Below, piece by piece: positions 22,201 to 34,900 of a stretch of 64,000 nucleotides of DNA (the first letter of the stretch is position 1; the number at the start of each line of letters is the position of its first letter). The notes under the pieces were generated by a model, which was not told where the DNA came from, did no database searches, and saw only the letters and a program-made list of their open reading frames with translations. Source of the stretch: Struthio camelus. Taxonomy: Eukaryota; Chordata; Aves; Struthioniformes; Struthionidae. The stretch spans positions 4,046,001-4,110,000 of the forward strand of contig NC_090952.1 in NCBI RefSeq assembly GCF_040807025.1, read 5' to 3'. The position numbers were made by a program, and so were the translations under genes.

Positions 22201-25200
22201 GCTTTTTCTCAGCCACTGAGCAACGCGGGGGCTGTAGAGCCTAGAACAAAGCCAGGGAAGAGTCTCCGTCTCCCCCCCGTCGAAATCTCGTGGCCGCAGC
22301 AGAGAAGATCGACACGCACGCACAACTGCGGCCAGCTCACTAAACGTGACTCGTGACTACAGCCACCACCGCCGCCGCACTGCGGGCATGCCCTGGCCCC
22401 ACAGACATGCACCAGGCTGGACCCGGCGTCCCCCCCTCACTGGGGGAAGGAACGGCTCTGGCCGCCAGTTGCATTTAGGGTGCAGGGAATCGTATAGCCG
22501 GGGCGCTCCTATGGCATAGCTCAGACCAGGAGCTGAAACGGGGCTCCTGAGCCCGTGGGTGCCTGGGGTGGGGGCCCCACAGGAAGCTGTTCAGGGCAAC
22601 AGAGGCCAGTTAGTGTCCTCAGGACCCCAACACCTTGAGCCAAACACCAAGGAAACCTCCCCCCCGCCAATTCCTCCCCACTTCCACGCATAGCCCAGGA
22701 CCCTCACACATCACCGGAGATGGACCAGAAGAGCCAGAGCTTAGCACACACCAGAGCAGATTGACTAAACGCCCAAACAGCAAAGCCCCCACCAGGCTCA
22801 CAGAGGCTAGGGCTGGCCCCTGGATGGCGTTTAGGCCTCAGCAAGCCGCTCCGTCAGAGTCACAGCTGCGGCTAGAAGCAGCCGTAGACCTGCACAAATC
22901 TATACGATAAAGTCCCGCATGAGCTGCTCCACCAGCGTAATGCACTGGTTGCAAATGAAACGCCAGTAAGGCATGGCTTGTTTAGGATGCAGATCGAGAG
23001 GCGCAATGGAAGTGTTTGAGATGAAAACCAGTGCCCTGGACTGCAGCAAACGCATGCACTTCCCAAGGGAAAACACGTCCCCAGGGCAGGGAAAGCCGAA
23101 CAGCCCACCCAGGCCAGAGCACAAGCTGCCTGCTCTCCTCCGGGTGCCCCGTTCAAGGCAGAAGCTCAGTCCCGGGATCAAGGCCACCGACAAATGGCCT
23201 TGTGGCACTTGAGAGGAACAGGACTTCAGAGCTTTTCAGCCTGCGGAGTTGTACTCAGTTAATACGTACAAGGGCAAAAGCAGCCTCCCGGCCCCGCCAG
23301 CCTTGTAAATATTTTCCTGCCTCTGCAATGGGTGATGAGCCAGCAGTACCTGGAAGCACCCGGGACCTCTCCCGCTTAAACTACTTGAGCAGTGATGTCT
23401 TTGACAACGATCTGAGAGGTCCATACCTAACAAACGGCAAAATCACATTGGTTGCTTATCTGCATCGGTCCGTTTAAAACTTACCTCAAGGCTAAGTTTC
23501 ACATCCGTACTGAGCGGTGGCTGAGAGGTAAACCACCTCTGTACCACAGGCTTCAGCCAAGAAAACCCCCACGCAGAGCCACAGCGACCAGCTTCGTCGC
23601 GCCAGCGAAAGGACGCAGGGCTCTGCAAGGTTCCAAGGGAAACCAGACCCGAGCAGCGCGAGCGGCCGTGCCGGATGCGAGCGCGCTGCCGTGGGCTAGC
23701 AAACGAGCCAGGTACAGGCACGTGAGCACGCTGCAGGGGCAGGAGTTGCAGAGACCAAGAGGAGAGAAACTGGGGCCTCATCAGAGGTGCAAAACAGCTA
23801 AGACTTTCCACCTGCAGGGCTAGCAAAAAAGCACGGCTGCAAACAATCAGAGAGGTACAGCCGCTTCCCAGCGAGACCTTATAAAAGTTTCCGGTCGGAG
23901 CTGGGCAGCTCCATGGTGTCATGAGCCCCTGGGCAGAGACTCAGAGTGGGAGAGGAGCCCAGGACACAGGCAAGCTCCGGCTCTTGCACTGCACGGTCTG
24001 AGAAGAGCCTCTCAGACGGCCAAAGCCGCTCCGAAGCACGGCCTGCTATGAAGCCGAGCCCTAGCGAACGCGCAGGCTCACCTTTCCCAGCCGTAGACGA
24101 TGCAGGGCAAGGCCTCAGCGTTAGCAAGTGCTTTTACTTCGTTAAACGGTCAGCGCGCGCCGATGCTGAGGAAACGAACGCCAGGGTCTACAGCGCGAGG
24201 CATAAACTGCGAGGGATTTTGCAACATCTACCAACTTCTCCCCTCTCCCAGCTTGCAGCGCGCTGACTTTTGCAGAGCGGACAACATCTTTCTGGGGAGG
24301 AGGGCGTCCTTCCTTCCTGCAGCGGACGCTGCCGACATCTACTGCTGCTTTCCTCAGATGTGCGCATATATAAAACCTCTGTGCAATAGAGTTAACAACC
24401 CAGCCCAGAAAACAGCCGCCGTATGAGTTGTACACTTTAAAGCATGCTTACGGAGTGCAATAGTGCTCAGGGCTCCTTCACCGGGCTGCACTTCAGCTGG
24501 GGTCAGGGTTAGGCTGAGCAGTGAGGTTTAGACTCACCTTCGCGCTGCGCTGCTTGGTGCCAACAAGGTGGCTGGTTCCTAACTACCCTCTAGCACAGTT
24601 ATTTCGGCCTCCAGGCTGAGGTCAATGCGGAGAGAGGCATTACCTGGATTTAATGCCCATTGTTTTTTCTGGCACGCTGGTGAGAGGTAGATCAGCATCT
24701 GTGCGGAAAAAATAAAGAATAATTTAATCGTCCTGTAGCAATGCAGCCAGTAAGGAACATGCAAGGAAAAAAGCAGAATTTTCCTTCTAGTTATGTGGTA
24801 AAAGGTTGAAATGCTACAACTCAGCACTAGGATAACCGGAGCCATGGAGGGGCGAGTGCTGTGCCCAGGTCTGGTTGGCGCATTGACTTCTCCATATATC
24901 CACAGGAGCACTTTACAGAGAAGGTGACTCCGGGAAGCTGTAGCAGATAAAAAAGAAGCTGGCTGACAGATGAAAAAAAATAGTAAGGCTAACACAAAGC
25001 ACACAGTCCCCCGTGGAAGCACAGGAAAGGTATTTTCTATGCCCAGGATGACCCAGTGCCCTGCAAGAGGAAGGGAATGAAAACACCAGGCACAGGATGC
25101 AGCTGGGATCTCCCACGGGACTGTCCAGGCTGATGGACGAGGGTGGGGGGCAGGAATGAGGCAAGCCTCACGCGGACCTCAGTGCTGGCCTTTGGGCCTG

Positions 25201-25277
25201 GTGCCTTGTCCCAGGCACGCGTGTTAACTCCTTGCTGGAATAAGCACAGCCAAGGTAGGAGACTACAGGGCTGGCGA

Positions 25278-25278
<1 letters not shown>
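19239..25278. other. Region downstream of the five-pass Ig gene; no further gene recognised
   Basis: It may include the 3' UTR of the plus-strand gene. The plus-strand AATAAA at 22033-22038 is one possible end. Long frames (for example a 199-codon one at 20,684) have no domain content and are composition effects. Confidence 0.45.

Positions 25279-25309
<31 letters not shown>
25279..25309 (+). repeat. (AC)n microsatellite
   Basis: About 15 perfect AC dinucleotides. Confidence 0.97.
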
Positions 25310-25311
<2 letters not shown>

Positions 25312-25472
25312 CCAGCAGCAGACGACAAGCCAAGAGCAACCTGCAGCACCCCTCCAGCATGCCTGTCTCTCTCCCTTCAGTCCCTGAGTTCATTTTAATG
25401 GGAAAAAAATAAGTTTCTTGGAAAACTCCCTGCACCCAGGCTAGGCAATACAAAGGAGCTGGATTCCCTCCT

Positions 25473-25655
25473 CCAGCTGCACCCACTGGAAGAGGCAGGT
25501 CTCAGCTCTGTGTGGTGGTCTCAGCTCCCAGCTGCACCCCCTGGAAGAGGCATATCTCAGCTGTGCATGGAGGTCCTGGCTCCCAGCCGCACCCCCTGGA
25601 AGAGGCAGGTCTCAGCTGTGTGTGGAGGTCCTGGCTCCCAGCTGCACCCCCTGGA
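25473..25655 (+). repeat. 55-bp tandem repeat, about 3.3 copies
   Basis: Units start at 25473, 25528 and 25583, each beginning ccagc(t/c)gcaccc. A partial fourth unit covers 25638-25655. Copies differ at only a few positions. Confidence 0.93.
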
Positions 25656-27609
25656 CCCATGTTGTGGTCCCAGCTCCCTCTAGCATGCCTGGAGAGTGAG
25701 GGACACCCTTGGCCAGGTGGGATTTCAGCCCACCCTGGAGGGCCAGCCAGACAAGACAATGGCTCATGGCAGGCTGAGGGTTTCAAACCACCGAGATTTG
25801 AGTAGAAATTTGCAGGACTCAGTACTTGTCCTTTTATAGAGGAGTGTTGACCTTGCAGCTTTTACAGAGAAAGCCTTAGAGAGATCTCCCAGGACTTTGC
25901 ATCTCAGGGATCACGGCTGGAGGTTTCTGCTGTCTTTTCCATGACTTGGACTTCTCATTGTTATTGCTTTCTCAGCAGAAAGGAGACAGCAGCTGCAAAG
26001 ATAAAATAAAGCACATTTCTGTAGCACAAATTGCCTCCGCAACATTGTGCTTTTATAAAAGTACGTCCCTGCCTTGTTGCTACACATACTGGCTGAGGAT
26101 TTGCCTTGCAAAGTGGCACGTTCAGCCCAGAAATGCGGAGGCGCGAAGGGAGGGGGTGGAGGGGAGGGGAGGTGGCTTTTCCCACCGAATTCCTAGTAAT
26201 TCCCAAAACGCTCACAAACCTTTTAATACCTAATTGCTGGTAATAATCCCCTGGTGATTGCAGGGGATGCATAACGCCTTTTAAATGGTGCAAAGAGGAA
26301 GCGCACAACATTTGTAGGCTGTGCATGACGTCTGTATGTTTTGCCTCTTAGGCAGCAAAAAGTAAAATAGTAGTGGCTAACATGGCTCTCCCACCGGCCG
26401 GAGAGGGAGAGGACCCGCTGTCCTGGGGGAGCAGGGCGACGTTTAGTGGCGAAAGAAAGAAGTGCAGCGAGGAAACGCCATTCCGGCACTTTTCCCAACG
26501 CTGGCAAGGATGGCATGGGATGTCTGTAGTGCTCCTGGGCTTGTGCAGCCTGTGCTCAGCCTCATCACATCTCTCGGGCGAAGGTGATGGATGCTCCGCA
26601 GAAAAACCATGCGCCATCGCTTCCCGACGCAGTTGTTTCTGTTTCCTGGTGATCTCTGCAAGAAGGATGGATAGCTAGGAAAGAGGAACCTGCGGAAAGC
26701 ACTTTGTTCCGCTACGGGAAGTCCAGAGGAGCACCGATGCATGCCGCTGTGATGAGCAAAAGCAGACAGAACAGTCTCTTCAACCCACAGAGCAAAACAG
26801 GCAGCAGGACAACAGTCCTGACGGAGCATCAGTGAAACAGGAACGAAGAAACACCTTCGCTCTCCTCGTTCACGCCGTCTTGTGCGCCCCGTGTCGAGCG
26901 GGGCGCGTGTGTTAGATAACTCCACACCCGCGCTGTCCTAAGGGCTGTGCCACGCATCTGATGTCTGCCAGGGCGCAGTGACTCAGGGAACTGATACAGG
27001 TTAAAAATATCCTCATCCACACTTGGAGCAAGGTTATTTTCTAACCACAGATCAGTTCCCAGACTCCAGTCCCTCCACAGCAGGACGGAGGCTGCCCAAA
27101 CAAGGGAGGGGATGCACACAGCCTGACCCCGCAGAACAGCATAGGCAGCAAACAACCCGCCGGGCACGCTGCAGTGGGAAGCAGCTCCGTTCGGACAGGC
27201 GACTGCATGCCACCCTCTCCCAAGTCTGCCACGAGCTGCAACCCACCGTTTCATCCTGGAGCCTGCGCAGGCACCCTGGCTCCCTGCGACGGGGAGCAAA
27301 GCAAAACGAATACACACAAACTGCTAAGCTCAGGACTACCATTCCTTATGTATCTCTGCACCTCTGTCACATCATTTTTCTTGTGCAGGCTACGCAGAAA
27401 CAAATCAGGCCTTTTCAAAGCTAAAGACAGAGAGAAAAGAAATATGCAGTTTATAATCAACCATACCCTACCTGATGCTATGGCTGTCCCTCCTCTCACG
27501 TGCATGTCCCCAGCTTGCTGCAGTTTCTGTAGCCTTTAGATACTAGAGGGTGGTTTATTTCCCATATCTGAAGATCACAACAATATACACTGGGATAACT
27601 TCTATGCAC
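25656..27609. other. No recognised gene
   Basis: Nothing assignable was seen. This is the spacer between the two convergent Ig genes. Confidence 0.45.
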
Positions 27610-27615
27610 TTTTAT
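27610..27615 (-). terminator. Possible poly(A) signal for the single-pass Ig gene
   Basis: TTTATT on the plus strand is AATAAA on the minus strand. It lies downstream of all recognised exons of the minus-strand gene and in an AT-rich stretch. The hexamer is common by chance. Confidence 0.3.
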
Positions 27616-28895
27616 TAGCAGTAAAAGACTATTAAAAAACAACTTCTCCAAAATGATTTACAGACAACTCTCAGAAAAGTTAAAAAAATATATTTTGTCC
27701 AACATTTGGCTGCATTTGTTCTGTAACTGCAAGTGAAACAGGGAACAATCCGTACGTATTACAGCTTAAAACCAAATTTGGTTTAATCCATGCAACCTGC
27801 TTTGCTCCCTTTAATTTAATTGTAACATAATTCCAAGCCGAGAGATGGCCCTTTCTTGCCAGCCCCTTTCATACACTTATTTCCCTGGGGCTGATGCACA
27901 CAGGACTCAGCTACGTCCTTTTTCAGGCTAGTGCATTGGAGTAGTGTCAAAGCAGGCAGAGCCCAAAAAAGTCAAGTCATGAGTTAAGTTTACTCTCCCC
28001 AGAGCAAAAAGCACAAAAGCAACCAGAACTCTTCAGAAACAACCAACCAACCAAATAATTTCCAAACCTTTTTTTTTTTTCTTCAAACCAGCTTCACAGA
28101 AATTTTGTTCTTGTGCATGTCAGCTTTAACTTACATTTCAAAGGATTTTCCTAGGAATAGTCAACAAGTCAAGTCTTCTCCAAAGAGAAGGCATGATTCT
28201 GAGGAGAGAGTGAAGCCCGGAGCTCCCAGCTCGCTAGGAACACCCTTTTCTGCAGAAGCGAGTTATGTCTACAAGCCAGACACAAACCACAGGAAAATCA
28301 ACCCTCATCTCTCTCCATTTGCTGACTGCTTTAGTGTTTTTCCTGGACAACACTAAATATTCAGAAATTACTTTCAAAATCCAATCACAACAACCAGGAG
28401 ACAAAAAACCACGTACATAAACAAAACAAAGAAAGCACAGCTCAAAACTCCTGTCTCCTTCCTTGCAGCCAGTGAATGCGACAAGGCCAGGACACCTCTG
28501 CTTTCCCTGCTGGGAGCGATACTGAGGTATTTCTCTGCTGGGGAAGCTCTCTTCCTCTGGCTATATGGAGCTGAACCGTATCTCTGAAGGAGCTAGAGAA
28601 ACTGCACACAGGAACATCAGGCTGGTCCAGTGACCCCAGGGCAGAGCCACTTTGGAGGGACCTGTTTCCCTTTTGCCGGCCGGCCAACAGGCTGTGGATT
28701 CGAGCCCTCAGGCAAGAGGTCCCCAAACCATCAGCTGCCCCACTCTAGGAGAGAAGTGATCGTCTGGTAGCTAGACTAGAGTACTGAGAATGGCTGACCC
28801 CATCGAGGGCCTGGGGACCAGCTCAGAGAGGGTGCTGGGCTGGGGGAGACTCCTTGTCAGAACGTAAGATGGGTACAAACTCCCCAGCTTGACAT

Positions 28896-28944
28896 TCAGA
28901 AAGGCACCTTGCATCCAGTTTTCTCCAGGGTGAAGATGTCAGTG
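28896..28944 (-). CDS. Candidate last exon of the single-pass Ig gene
   Basis: A good acceptor with a pyrimidine tract ('cctttctctctcag') enters in the required phase and reads TDIFTLEKTGCKVPF then TGA. Other in-phase candidates are a start near 30,997 (RAESCPERK...YTCG, stop) and one near 31,817. The choice rests only on acceptor quality. A minus-strand AATAAA at 27610-27615 would fit a 1.3-kb 3' UTR from this stop. Confidence 0.3.
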
Positions 28945-31900
28945 CTGAGAGAGAAAGGCTGTGCCCCCAACTACATAGTTTCAGTCATAACAGTCGTTCT
29001 TGAGCTCCACAGAAGGAGCATGGGCAGGAATTTGGGGCTGGAAAGAAGGACTGTCCCTGGTCATATCAAATCAGATCACAACCATCATCTCCTGCAGGAG
29101 CAGCAAAAGGGAGGAACAAGCTTGCACTGTCACAAGTACAACCCACGCGCTAACCCTCAGAAGAGGAGGGCACATCCTCAGACCCTTCCTGAGTCCAAGG
29201 CTGAGGGAACAGGGGAGACCAGTTGGGGAACATACCCATGTCTCCCATGCATATGTCAGGCTGCACTGCAGCTCTAAAGCAGCTGGTTGTGGGAACTTCT
29301 TTAGGGTTTGATTTTCAAAACAAAACTACATTGCAGGTCCTATCTATTAACATGCCACCCCTCTATCCCCTGTAGACTTCCACCAGCTCCGCTCATCTCC
29401 TGAACTCCCTAGTGCATGTGACAGCAAAATCTTTTCTCCTCCCTCCAAGGGCCAAACACAATGGAAGCCCCATAGCCTCAGCCTCTGAAACATCCCAGCA
29501 AGTCCCCAAGTGCCCAAAAACAGCAGCACACCAGGAGGCATTGAGGCCACCGTGAAGGAGTTCAAGTTCCATCGAGTCTCTCATCGGGGAGCAGCAGAGC
29601 ACCTGCGGCCACTCCCCAGCAGCCTCCAGGCCTGTGCATTTGTCCAGCCAGGATAGTAGCTCTATCCACAACCATCAGCCCTTCTCCAAGTGCCCCCACA
29701 GCCTTTGGAGAAAGCCATGAAAGGTAAGGAGGCCAGGAGCAAAGCAGCAGACAGTACTCCAGAGAAGGCCACGCCTACCTCTCCCCCAAAGATGTGCAAG
29801 GAGCATTGGGAAGGACAGGACAATGCAGATGGAGTCCTAGCCAGTGTTGTTTGTAAAACAAGCCCTGCAAATATCTGTGGGTTTTAGCAGCTTGAACAAT
29901 TAATAAGCGAGGCCAGAAGAGGCTGGGACAGCATCAAACCACTGTGCACGATGACAGGTGTCCAGTGCTCCCCGGGCAGCATTCATCACCTACGTGAGAG
30001 GAAGGGAGCAAGGTGCAGTCACTCAGGCCCTCCACCTGCAATGAGAGAGGAGAGGTTTCCAGAGAGTACTAAGCCAGGTTCCACTTCCACCCCCTGGTAT
30101 GTGGACACACCACCCGTCACTCACAGGCAACACTCTGCCTGGTAGACTCCCTCTGAGGCCTCACGAAGATGCTGCTCTGCTCCAGTCTGACAGGATATCA
30201 TAGGCTTTCTTGTGATAGCATGGAGTGCTACCACACTGGTACTTCTGCTTCCCACCCGGACTTCTGCTCTACTCAGCCTCCCGCTCAGCCTCAGAGAAAA
30301 GGACTAAACAGCCAAGGGCAGAAGCTGCAGCTCATGAACAGGACCTCCACTTGCAGCTCTCCTTGGGCCAACGTGCCTGGATTCCACGTGGGAAACCTGG
30401 CCAAGCCTGCACGGAGGTCTGCGCTGAGCCTTGGGAAGCACTGTGCATTTTGTGGGGAGCAATGGAGATGTGAATGGCATGCAAACTCCAAGGGCCCTGA
30501 TTCTTGGGACACGGCCAGAGGAACCCCTCCTCAGCATTTCCAAGGCGAAGTGTGATCTGAAGCAGCAGGGATTTTAGGAATAATCTAGGCCAACTTTCTC
30601 AGGGGTGAGTTATATAGGATTTGGCTGTACAAGACAACCAAGAACTCTGCTATTTCTGACTGACCTCAACATGCAATGAGGTTTCCCAAGATTGTATCCC
30701 TTTCCTCACCCTCCAGGAGGCTTCAATTAACAAACTTCAAGTGTTGCACATCTTGTGCAGGTCACATGTGCCTGAAAAATGAGCTAGTTCCTAGAAGATT
30801 TCAAGAAGCACTCACTTCCTGAAAACTTCTGATGCACTTTGAAGATTTACAAAAATATTAAAGAGCACGTTTCAGAGAGCATCTACCTCACCCTGGAGGC
30901 TGCTGCAGCTAGAAAGCGTTACTGGAAGCCAGAGTTTGGCCCTATCTCAGCCACAGGTGTACTTTGGAGAAGGTGAACATTTCCTCTCTGGGCAAGATTC
31001 TGCTCTCCTAAAGAACATAGCACAAGTTCTTGGCTGCTTTTGCAATGGAAGAAATTGAGACAGGAGCTAAGGACATAATGGGAATAAAAAAGCCGGTGTG
31101 AAAGTAACAGCCAGAAGAGGAAGAATAGATGATGGGACTAAAGGAACCTTGAGACTTCCCGCCGCCTTGTATTCTGCGGTCGCTCTCCACTGTGCCTGGA
31201 GAGTCTGCACAGCACCACTGCTCTGGGGCTGCCCAGCGCCTGCTTTGCCTGAGCTAAACAGCAGTATCAGGCCTCAGGCAAGGGAAAATTAGACCCGCTA
31301 TCTCACCCTTTCCTAGGGATTCTGTCAGGATTCCTATTTCCAGATCAAATCTTAGTAGGGATTGGACAGCGGAAGTGTTTAGGAACAGCAAACCCTCTGA
31401 GCCCCTGAATTATAGCTGAACCTGGGAACCTGGCTGGCCACACACAGTGCCTGCAGTCAGCCTGGAGCTCACCTTGGCTGAAAGGGCTGCTGGAGACTCA
31501 GGAGACATGAGTGCTCTCAACTCTTACTGCCACCAGCCTTCTGCACGGCCAGAGACCACCACCTTGTCCTTCGGTGCCCCAGCGCCCCACTTATGAAGTG
31601 GGGAGAGCAACCCTGTATTGCCCAGCTGTAAGGTCTGTCGGCACAGAGATCTCTGCACAAGGGACATGTTTAGCGAAATGGAAGGGCTGAGAGGTTTTAC
31701 ACTACATGAAAAGCGAGAGAACAGGCTCCCCTCCTCTGTCTGTGCAAGGGCCTGTCCCCCCAGCAGCGTCTGCATCTAACTGCATCCATCCGGCTGCTTC
31801 CTCACAGAGTTTTGTGGATCTGTGGCGACGGACACAGGTTAGCCAAGGACCCCATGACCTTCAGCTTGTCAAGATTACTCAGTTATTGCCAAGGAGGGTT

Positions 31901-34900
31901 TTGGCTTGTAGCTAGGAATGGAGGAGCAGGGCCACCCCCAAGTACCAGGCAGGGCAGAAAGGGGCTCAAGGCATCTTACCTACGGTCACAGTGACGAAGG
32001 CAGCCCCTCCTCTTACACCAGACGAAAACACCTGCGAACAAACCACTGGTTGGCTCCATTAAAGACTCCAGAGATGGTTGTCAGACACCACTTCCCAAAG
32101 GAAGAAGCAGCAGTCGCCTCTTCCTCTTGCGTAGCAACACTCAGCCAGAAAACTTCAAGCAGGGAGCTGAGGAGTGACTGTCAACACTCCCTGACACAGG
32201 GTCACTGCCTGCAGGCAGCTGGCTGACGTTCAACTGTTTGGTCCTGAGGAACCCGGAGCTCATCTCCAGAGACCTGCAGAAGTCTGCTTGGCCTCAGCCT
32301 TGAGCTGGCATCCACCCCAGCCAGAGGCCAGGCAACAGAGCCAGACACCAATTTTGGCCATGCGTGAGCAGGTGTGAGGGGAGGGTCATGGGGGAAGATG
32401 AGAGCAGAAGCACTCAGGTCAGCTTTCCCAGCACCTGCACAATGCTGAAAATTTAATCCAACAGTAAAAACTAAATACAAATCAGCTACAGAACACTTCC
32501 TACTTCTGGTTTAAACCAGAGGATTCTTTTCTCAGGTCCTGACTCGTGCATTTCATTTTTTTTCAAGTTTGCGGTTGGCAATCTGAGAATTATAATCCCC
32601 ACTTTGCCAAGGACTGGAGATAGGCCGGAAAAAGCGTTCTCCCGCTCCAAAAAAGGAAGAAAACCAAGCCCACTGAGTCAGGAAGCACGTTTCCCTTCTG
32701 TGGGCAAAAGGGAACAGCTGACCACATTGGGGGGCCTAAACTGCTTTCACCCTAGAAGGGACGTGGGGCATCCATCAGCCAGTCAGGGTCCACAGAACTT
32801 CAGGGGGAGTTTTGCCCAGATTAGGAAGGTAAAATATAATATCATGCCTTTCCTGGACATACAGGAGAGTTTCTCATGACAACCTCCCCTCCCAGGCCTG
32901 GAGCAGGGAGGCAAAGGAAGGAAATGGAGGGCCTGAAACCATGGGAACAAAATTATTTGTTTCCAGAGAAAAATCAGGGGGCACAGGAAGATTTTTACTA
33001 GAAAAGCTACATCTTGCTGCAGTAGTCCCAATACAGGGACCCACCCAGACCCACCACCCGGCAGGGCCTGAAGCACAGAGAGTGAGAGCCGTTCCTTCCC
33101 ATGCAGACCTTAGCCCGGCTTAACCTGCTCTGGCTGGGGACGTCCTCCTTCAAACGACGGCAGGGACAGAGCACCAGCCACCTCCCTGCAGGGTGCCCAG
33201 GTGGGGAAACCCAGGTGCGCAGCCACCATGCATCAATCACATCAGTCAGCACAGACACCCCCACTCCCCCTTCACTCACCCCATCCCTTCTTGCTTGCAG
33301 TATCTGCTGTAGTACCCACCAGTGATAACACAGTAAGCCAAAAAAACGTGGTCAAGAGTGAATCGCAACACTCACCTATTAGAGAGCCAACGACAACGCA
33401 CGCCATGATCACAGGAAAGATCATGTTTGCAGCATCTATGACAGAGACGATTCACAGTCTTTGTAGCCAGATTGAATTTACTTCCCACCCACACCCTTCA
33501 AGCAAAAACCTGCCCCTAGGCAGCTGCACGCAGTGCAAGGCGATGCGAGGAACACAGAGGGTACGCGCCCCTCCAAGCCCCGCTATTCCCACTGTTCCTT
33601 TCAGCTAATGCTGGGAGCGGAGGGGTGTGTTTGGGGCTAGGCAGTCACTGGGGACTTGCAGAGGGGAAAGCTATGAAACGCAAGAGGTGACCTTTGGTTT
33701 TTGGGGGATGCTTTAGACTTGAGGCGGCCTCACAGAACTGGGCTGGAGGGCTCTTTTTTGTCACGGGCTAGTTTCCCGGGTCTCCCTTCCCAGGCACCAG
33801 GAGGAAACACCCACTCACTCAGAACACGAAGCAGGAAGGAGGTTTCATTCTGGCTGACTTCGTTGCGGACCACACAAGTGTAGTAGCCGCTGTCATTCAT
33901 TGTCGCTTCGGTGATGAGCAACGTGTTGTTTTGAATGAACTGCAAATGGTCACTCCCAAGCAGCAGCTCTCCGTTCTTCTTCCACCAGTAGGAGTCTGCC
34001 TTCCCTTCTGGGATGCTGCAGACCAGTTTAGCGTTGCCTCCTGCTTTCACAGAGGAGTTGCCCACGATTTCCGGCGCAGGCAGTGGTTCTGGGAGACATG
34101 GGACAATTGTCAGCATTCAACAACTGTTCAGTTCCTCGAGGCCAGAACTAGGGCGCCTTCCTACCCAGCAATTCAAACGAGTGCTTCGTACAGCTTGCAA
34201 GCCTGGAGCTGCTTCTAACCATCTGATCTGAACGCCCCTAACTTCAAACAGAGCCTGGGGCTCGGCACAGGCCCAAGCATTTCCATGAACTCCGTTCTAT
34301 GCATCTGCATCAGCTCCAGTCAGCTCGAGTACGTTTCCACGAACTACAGACCCAGCAGCATATCCAACAACTCCCATGCACCTCGCCCGGTGAGATGCCA
34401 GCACGCAGGCAAAACTTCCCCTTCTTTGCACTCGGCATCCCAACAATTTCCCCTCACCGTGCGCCAGCTTGGGCGCCCGTGCCTGTGAGGCAGCTCACAC
34501 GCTAGGAGAGGACTCGCTCAGGGAGGATTTCTGTTCAGTGGGAAGCACGAGCAGACTTGAGAGAGAAACAGAGAGAGGGGTATTTGTGATTCTGTCTGAA
34601 AGTGAATCCAGATCAGAGTTCGCTTGCACTTCCAGCACCCCGTTCCCTACTCCAAGGTCTGCTTGACTACTGTAAAAACTGAGGGCAGAGAGGAAGACGA
34701 TGTTTCACTGTCCCTTCAGTCTTATCCAATGTCTGCCCAGCCCACAGGACCCAAAGAAAGCCTCTAAACATAGCAGCTCTTTGCTGGTGCCTGCATACAG
34801 CTCCCTTCATTCACTGGTGCTGTACCACACTGCAGTTTAAGTTAGGTGGCTTAAAGTTTAAATTTCAGTGGCTTAAAGGCCTTGCCTTGGAGCATCCAAT

